The notes under the pieces are model-generated. The model searched no databases, was not told the DNA's origin, and saw nothing but the letters and a program-made list of their open reading frames with translations. From CAVSRC01 sp963781775 (GTDB lineage: Bacteria; Pseudomonadota; Alphaproteobacteria; Rhizobiales; Kaistiaceae), in contig CAWAHE010000026.1 of NCBI GenBank assembly GCA_963781775.1, forward strand, positions 124,001 to 188,000: 64,000 bases of DNA, written 5' to 3'. Every line of letters begins with the position of its first letter. Within the stretch, counting starts at the first letter, position 1. Shown here piece by piece: positions 60,388 to 64,000 of the stretch. Both the position numbers and the translations under genes were made by a program.

Positions 60388-61605
60388 ATGTCCCTGAACG
60401 CCATCGCCGAAGCCCCCGTCGCCATGAAGCCGTCCGGAACCGGGGCTGTGTCCTGGTACGCGTACCTGTTGGTCGGCACGTTCACCTACCTCGTCAGCAT
60501 GCAGGGCAACATCTTGCCGTTCCTGCGCGCCGACCTCGGCCTCGGCTACGGCATGGTGAGCCTGCACATCAGCGCAATGGCGGGCGGCATGCTGGTCGTT
60601 GGCCTGTTCGGGGACCGCGTCGGCCGCCGTTTCGGCCGCGCTGACACCTTGCGGCTGGGCATTCTCGGCGCGGGCGGTGCCGCCATCCTGCTCTGCCTCG
60701 CGCCGGCCGCCTGGGCGAGCATCGCCAGTTGCGCGCTGCTCGGCCTGTTTGGCGCGCTGGTTCCGTCCACCGCCTATGCCGTGCTGACCGACCTCAACCC
60801 CGGCAACCGCGGGGTCACCTTCGCCAAGGCCAACGCCGTTTCCTATGCCTTTGCCATCATGGTGCCGATCCTTGCCGGGATCTTGGTCACGCTCGGCTGG
60901 AACTGGCGGCTGATCCCGCTGACAGGCGCGGCGGCCGGCGCCGCGATCCTCGCCGCGCATGCGCACCTGATCGTGCCCAACAGTCCCGAAGAGGACACCG
61001 CCGCTGCCGCCGCGCATCTGCCGATCTGCTTCTGGCTCTACTGGCTGACGCTGGGTTTCGTCGTCGCGGTGGAGTTTTCCGTCCTGCTGTGGGCGCCGGC
61101 ATTCCTCGAGAAGGCGGTCGGCATGCCCGCCGCCCATGCTGCCATCGGCGCGGCGGCCTTTTTCGTGGCCATGTTGAGCGGACGCATCGCCGGCATCTGG
61201 CTGCTGCGTGTCGTGGCGTCTCGGCTCTTGTTCTTCGGTGCCGCCGCGACGACGCTCATGGGTTACGCCATCTATGCCGCGGCCGCCGGACCAACATTGG
61301 CCGTGGTCGGCTTGTTCGTGCTCGGCCTCGGCATCGCACTGCTCTTCCCGCTGGTCATGAGCGCCGCCCTGGGTTCGGTCGGCCATGCCGTCGACAAGGC
61401 AAGTTCGCGCGTGGTGCTGGCGCCGGCGCTGGCCATCCTTCTGAGCCCGCCGCTGCTCGGCGCCCTGGCGGACGCCGCGGGCCTGCGCTTCGCCCAGAAC
61501 ATGACGCCGGTCCTGATGATCGCCGCCGTCGCGATCTACCTGTCGGCCGGCTTCATCCGCCGCAAGGCCGTGAAGACGGCTCCGGCCGCTCAGCCCCAGC
61601 GCTGA
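60388..61605 (+). CDS. MFS transporter
   Basis: The 405-residue protein has about twelve hydrophobic helices and a MFS loop motif GDRVGRRFGRADTL after helix 2. It resembles the general MFS_1 sugar/drug/organic solute carriers; the substrate is unknown. The N-terminal about 20 residues precede helix 1 (YAYLLVGTFTYLVSM). Its end overlaps the end of the convergent helicase gene by 16 bp. No regulator is adjacent. Confidence 0.88.
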   Translation: MSLNAIAEAPVAMKPSGTGAVSWYAYLLVGTFTYLVSMQGNILPFLRADLGLGYGMVSLHISAMAGGMLVVGLFGDRVGRRFGRADTLRLGILGAGGAAILLCLAPAAWASIASCALLGLFGALVPSTAYAVLTDLNPGNRGVTFAKANAVSYAFAIMVPILAGILVTLGWNWRLIPLTGAAAGAAILAAHAHLIVPNSPEEDTAAAAAHLPICFWLYWLTLGFVVAVEFSVLLWAPAFLEKAVGMPAAHAAIGAAAFFVAMLSGRIAGIWLLRVVASRLLFFGAAATTLMGYAIYAAAAGPTLAVVGLFVLGLGIALLFPLVMSAALGSVGHAVDKASSRVVLAPALAILLSPPLLGALADAAGLRFAQNMTPVLMIAAVAIYLSAGFIRRKAVKTAPAAQPQR

Positions 61606-63644
61606 CGCATACGCTGGCCGATGTCGACGCGCGGGCCCGCGGGCCGCGCGCGCGGTGCATCCGCCGCAACCGGCGGCCACAGCCGCGTGCGGAAGTGCGG
61701 CAGGATTGCCTCGGGAATGAACCGCGTGCGTTGTGTCAGGAGATGCCGGTCGCCGTTCCGCCGCTGCTGCAGCACGTAGCAGCGCTGCGGCACCATGATG
61801 TCGAGTTCGTCCTTGGCCCGCGTCATGGCGACATAGAGCAGCCGCCGCTCCTCCTCGATCTCCTCCGGCGTGCCGGTGGCGAGATCGGCCGGGATGCTGC
61901 CGTCGATCCCGTTGAGCACATAAACCGACTTCCATTCCTGGCCCTTGGCCGAATGGATGGTCGACAGGATCAGATAGTCCTCGTCGAGATGCGGCGGTCC
62001 TGCCTGGTCGCTTGTGGCGTCCGGCGGGTCGAGCGTGAGTTCGGTGAGGAAGCGCTCGCGGCTCGGATAGCCGGCGGCGATCTGTTCGAGTTGCAGGAGA
62101 TCGTTGCGGCGCACGATGGCGTCCTCATGGATGCGCTCCAGATGCGGTTCGTACCACAGACGCACCTGCTCCATCTGCGAGGGCCAGCCGGCCCCGCCCG
62201 CGCGAAGCGCCGAGGCAAGCGCGGCAAACGCCGGCCAGTCCACGCCGGTGCGCGTCGGCGGCTCGTATCTGGCAAGCACTTCGGCAGATTCCGGCGAGGC
62301 TTCCAGCCGCTCGAGAATGCCAGCGGCCGTCGCCGGCCCGATGCCCGGGAGAATCTGAAGAACGCGGAAGCCGGAGACGCGGTCGCGCGGGTTCTCGGCA
62401 AAGCGCAGGAGCGCCAGCACGTCCTTGACGTGGGCGGCATCGAGAAACTTGAGCCCGCCGAACTTGACGAAGGGAATGTTGCGGCGCGTCAACTCGATTT
62501 CGAGTTGACCGCTGTGGTGCGAGGCGCGGAACAGCACCGCCTGCTGCTTGAGCGCAACGCCGACCTCGCGATTGGCGAGGATCCGCTCGACGATGTAGCG
62601 CGCCTGATTGGCGTCGTCGGCGACGACGACCAGCGCCGGCTTGTCGCCGGAGGCGCGATCAGACCACAGGTCCTTGGTGAAACGCTCCGCGGCAAGACCA
62701 ATGACGGCGTTGGACGCGGCCAGGATTGCCTGGGTCGAGCGATAGTTGCGCGCGAGCGTGACGATCGCCGCCGGCGGGCTGAAGGTGCCCGGAAAGTCGA
62801 GGATGTTGCGGACGGTCGCCGCCCGGAACGAGTAGATCGACTGGGCGTCGTCGCCGACCACTGCCAGCCCCCGCCCGTCCGGCTTCAGGCCGAGAAGGAT
62901 CGAGGCCTGCAGCCGGTTGGTGTCCTGGTATTCGTCGACCAGCACATGGTCGAAGCGCCCGCCGATGTCGGCCGCGATCGCCGGTTCGGCGAGCATCGCC
63001 GCCCAGTAGAGCAGCAGATCGTCGTAGTCGAGGACGTTCTGCCCTTGCTTGGTCTCCGTATAGGCCTTGAACAGACGCTTCAGCTCTTCGTGCCAACCGG
63101 CACACCACGGAAACGCCTGCATCAGGATTTCTTCGAGTTCCGCCTCCTGGTTGACCGTGCGCGAATAGATCGCGAGGCACGTGCCCTTCGTCGGGAAGCG
63201 TTTCTCGGTGTGCGAGAAGCCGAGCTCGTGGCGGACGAGGTTCATGAGGTCGGCGGAGTCTTCGCGGTCATGGATCGTGAAGGACGCATCGAGGCCGACT
63301 TCGCGGGAATATTCGCGGATGAGCCGGGCGCCGATCCCGTGGAAGGTGCCCGACCACGGCAACACCGCCGGCGCGCTCGTCGCCGGCAGCGCCCGCGCCA
63401 CGATGCGCTCGACGCGCCGCGCCATCTCGGCCGCCGCACGCCGCGAGAATGTCATCAGCAGGATGCGCCCGGGATCGGCTCCGTTGACCACCAGATGGGC
63501 CACCCGATGCGCCAGCGTGTTGGTCTTTCCCGAGCCGGCGCCAGCGATAACCAGAAGCGGCGACGCGGCGACGCCGGCTCCGACGCCATGCTCGACCGCG
63601 CGCCGCTGATCCGGATTGAGCTGGTCAAGATAGGCAGCGGACAT
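61590..63644 (-). CDS. UvrD/Rep-family ATP-dependent DNA helicase
   Basis: The 684-residue superfamily 1 helicase has LNPDQRRAVEH (Q motif), Walker A VIAGAGSGKTNTL, LLMTFSRRAAAEM, the DEXQ box VLVDEYQDTN, GDDAQSIYSFR, LARNYRST and the C-terminal LSTIHSAKGQEW. This set is diagnostic for UvrD/PcrA/Rep 3'-5' helicases; it is shorter than classic UvrD. ATG 63644 was chosen; TTG 63671 extends it. It ends convergent with the MFS transporter gene. Confidence 0.92.
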   Translation of the reverse strand: MSAAYLDQLNPDQRRAVEHGVGAGVAASPLLVIAGAGSGKTNTLAHRVAHLVVNGADPGRILLMTFSRRAAAEMARRVERIVARALPATSAPAVLPWSGTFHGIGARLIREYSREVGLDASFTIHDREDSADLMNLVRHELGFSHTEKRFPTKGTCLAIYSRTVNQEAELEEILMQAFPWCAGWHEELKRLFKAYTETKQGQNVLDYDDLLLYWAAMLAEPAIAADIGGRFDHVLVDEYQDTNRLQASILLGLKPDGRGLAVVGDDAQSIYSFRAATVRNILDFPGTFSPPAAIVTLARNYRSTQAILAASNAVIGLAAERFTKDLWSDRASGDKPALVVVADDANQARYIVERILANREVGVALKQQAVLFRASHHSGQLEIELTRRNIPFVKFGGLKFLDAAHVKDVLALLRFAENPRDRVSGFRVLQILPGIGPATAAGILERLEASPESAEVLARYEPPTRTGVDWPAFAALASALRAGGAGWPSQMEQVRLWYEPHLERIHEDAIVRRNDLLQLEQIAAGYPSRERFLTELTLDPPDATSDQAGPPHLDEDYLILSTIHSAKGQEWKSVYVLNGIDGSIPADLATGTPEEIEEERRLLYVAMTRAKDELDIMVPQRCYVLQQRRNGDRHLLTQRTRFIPEAILPHFRTRLWPPVAADAPRARPAGPRVDIGQRMRQRWG

Positions 63645-63843
63645 GCTTTGCGAATCAATCGGTTGCGCCAAAATCCGAGGAGATATGATTCACTCTTTGT
63701 TCGCAATGCTTAACAACCCTGGACTGCTGCAGAAGAGCGGTTCGCTAGACATGTCCGGGGCTTGCGCCGAAAAGTCGGCATGACCTGTTAACCTTTGGCC
63801 GGGATCGGCGTATGATGGCCTGAAGTGGAAGGCCGCTGTCGCC

Positions 63844-64000
63844 ATGCGTAACCTGAGTCTCTCGGTGCGAATTCTGCTGCTCGCGCTTTTGCTGGTGGCG
63901 GTCGCCGCGTTTTGCGTAACGACACTCGTATTCGCGGGCGCGCTGCATCCTCGCGCCGTTCATGTTGCCGGCGCCGGCGGAGCCATCCTCCTGGTCGCGG
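63844..64000 (+). CDS. N-terminal part of a membrane protein (cut by window edge)
   Basis: The visible 52 residues have a short basic start (MRNLSLSVRI), a first hydrophobic helix (LLLALLLVAVAAFCV) and a second one starting after HPRAVHV. GGAAGG lies 12 nt upstream of ATG 63844. Such an opening is typical of sensor kinases or other two-helix receptors, but nothing beyond that can be said because the rest is outside the window. Confidence 0.5.
   Translation, partial: MRNLSLSVRILLLALLLVAVAAFCVTTLVFAGALHPRAVHVAGAGGAILLVA

Noticed and set aside
60729..63713. 994-codon plus-strand ORF over the MFS and helicase genes
   Set aside because: It runs through two recognisable families in the wrong frame or strand; the composition is Arg/Gly/Ala-rich without motifs.
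63672..63720. Alphaproteobacterial LexA box (GTTC-N7-GTTC) upstream of the UvrD-like helicase
   Set aside because: Only GTTCGCAATGCTTAAC is present; the second half-site does not match.
1..64000. CRISPR array, tRNA, rRNA, prophage or intact transposase
   Set aside because: I saw no regularly spaced repeats, no cloverleaf-like gene, no rRNA signature and no integrase or transposase frame in reading both strands.

Overview
The window is about 64 kb of high-GC chromosomal DNA from an alphaproteobacterium, most likely of the order Hyphomicrobiales (Rhizobiales). The signs are a GcrA cell-cycle regulator with clustered GANTC (CcrM-type) sites, a SAM-II riboswitch ahead of metZ, the block argD-argF-hslO-apaG-metZ-dcd, a phoR-pstSCAB-phoU-phoB operon, a DUF2865 protein and a cisplatin-type ATP-dependent DNA ligase. 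I cannot name the genus. I see no rRNA, tRNA, CRISPR array, prophage or intact insertion sequence.

Layout. 1-8.1 kb: the tail of a metallophosphoesterase, a class III nucleotide cyclase, two alpha/beta hydrolases, a bifunctional mannose-1-P guanylyltransferase/isomerase, an outer-membrane barrel protein, a small secreted protein and a secreted sphingomyelinase-like phosphoesterase. 8.2-11.1 kb: preT-preA, the first step of reductive pyrimidine breakdown. 11.1-11.8 kb: structured non-coding sequence that I cannot assign. 11.8-21.5 kb: a Tp34-like protein, a membrane PQQ dehydrogenase, GNAT, a Gly/Ser-rich secreted protein, a YbdK-type ligase, a Nudix hydrolase, DUF2865 and amylosucrase. 21.5-32.9 kb: rutR, then divergently omega-amino acid transaminase, mmsA, beta-ureidopropionase, an NTF2-like protein, dihydropyrimidinase and an ABC importer. 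32.9-35.9 kb: an FAD amino-acid oxidase-like protein and an Lrp regulator, divergent from alanine dehydrogenase. 35.9-39.8 kb: sulfate activation (cysQ, cysD, cysNC). 39.8-49.2 kb: polyphosphate kinase 2 with a hypothetical protein, divergent from the phosphate regulon. 49.2-57.6 kb: a CxxCH-motif secreted protein, gcrA, argD, argF, hslO, apaG, metZ and dcd. 57.5-64 kb: decayed gene remnants, DNA ligase, an MFS transporter, a UvrD-like helicase and the start of a membrane protein.

How it works together. The clearest system is a complete route from uracil or thymine to acetyl-CoA or propionyl-CoA. PreTA reduces the base, dihydropyrimidinase and beta-ureidopropionase open and decarbamoylate it, the transaminase moves the amino group to pyruvate, and MmsA makes the CoA ester. 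A linked ABC importer probably supplies the substrate. A near-perfect RutR operator lies at rutR/transaminase, and a second, weaker match lies upstream of preT about 14 kb away, so the two blocks are probably one regulon. The adjacent alanine dehydrogenase could recycle the alanine that the transaminase produces.

I did not find a convincing wholly new biological system. The items most worth a second look are the structured region at 11.2-11.8 kb, a mosaic palindromic element that occurs both between genes and in frame inside the DNA ligase, the frameshifted repeat-bearing N-terminus of the pyrimidine ABC ATPase, the NTF2-like protein inside the pyrimidine operon, and the GANTC cluster upstream of gcrA.
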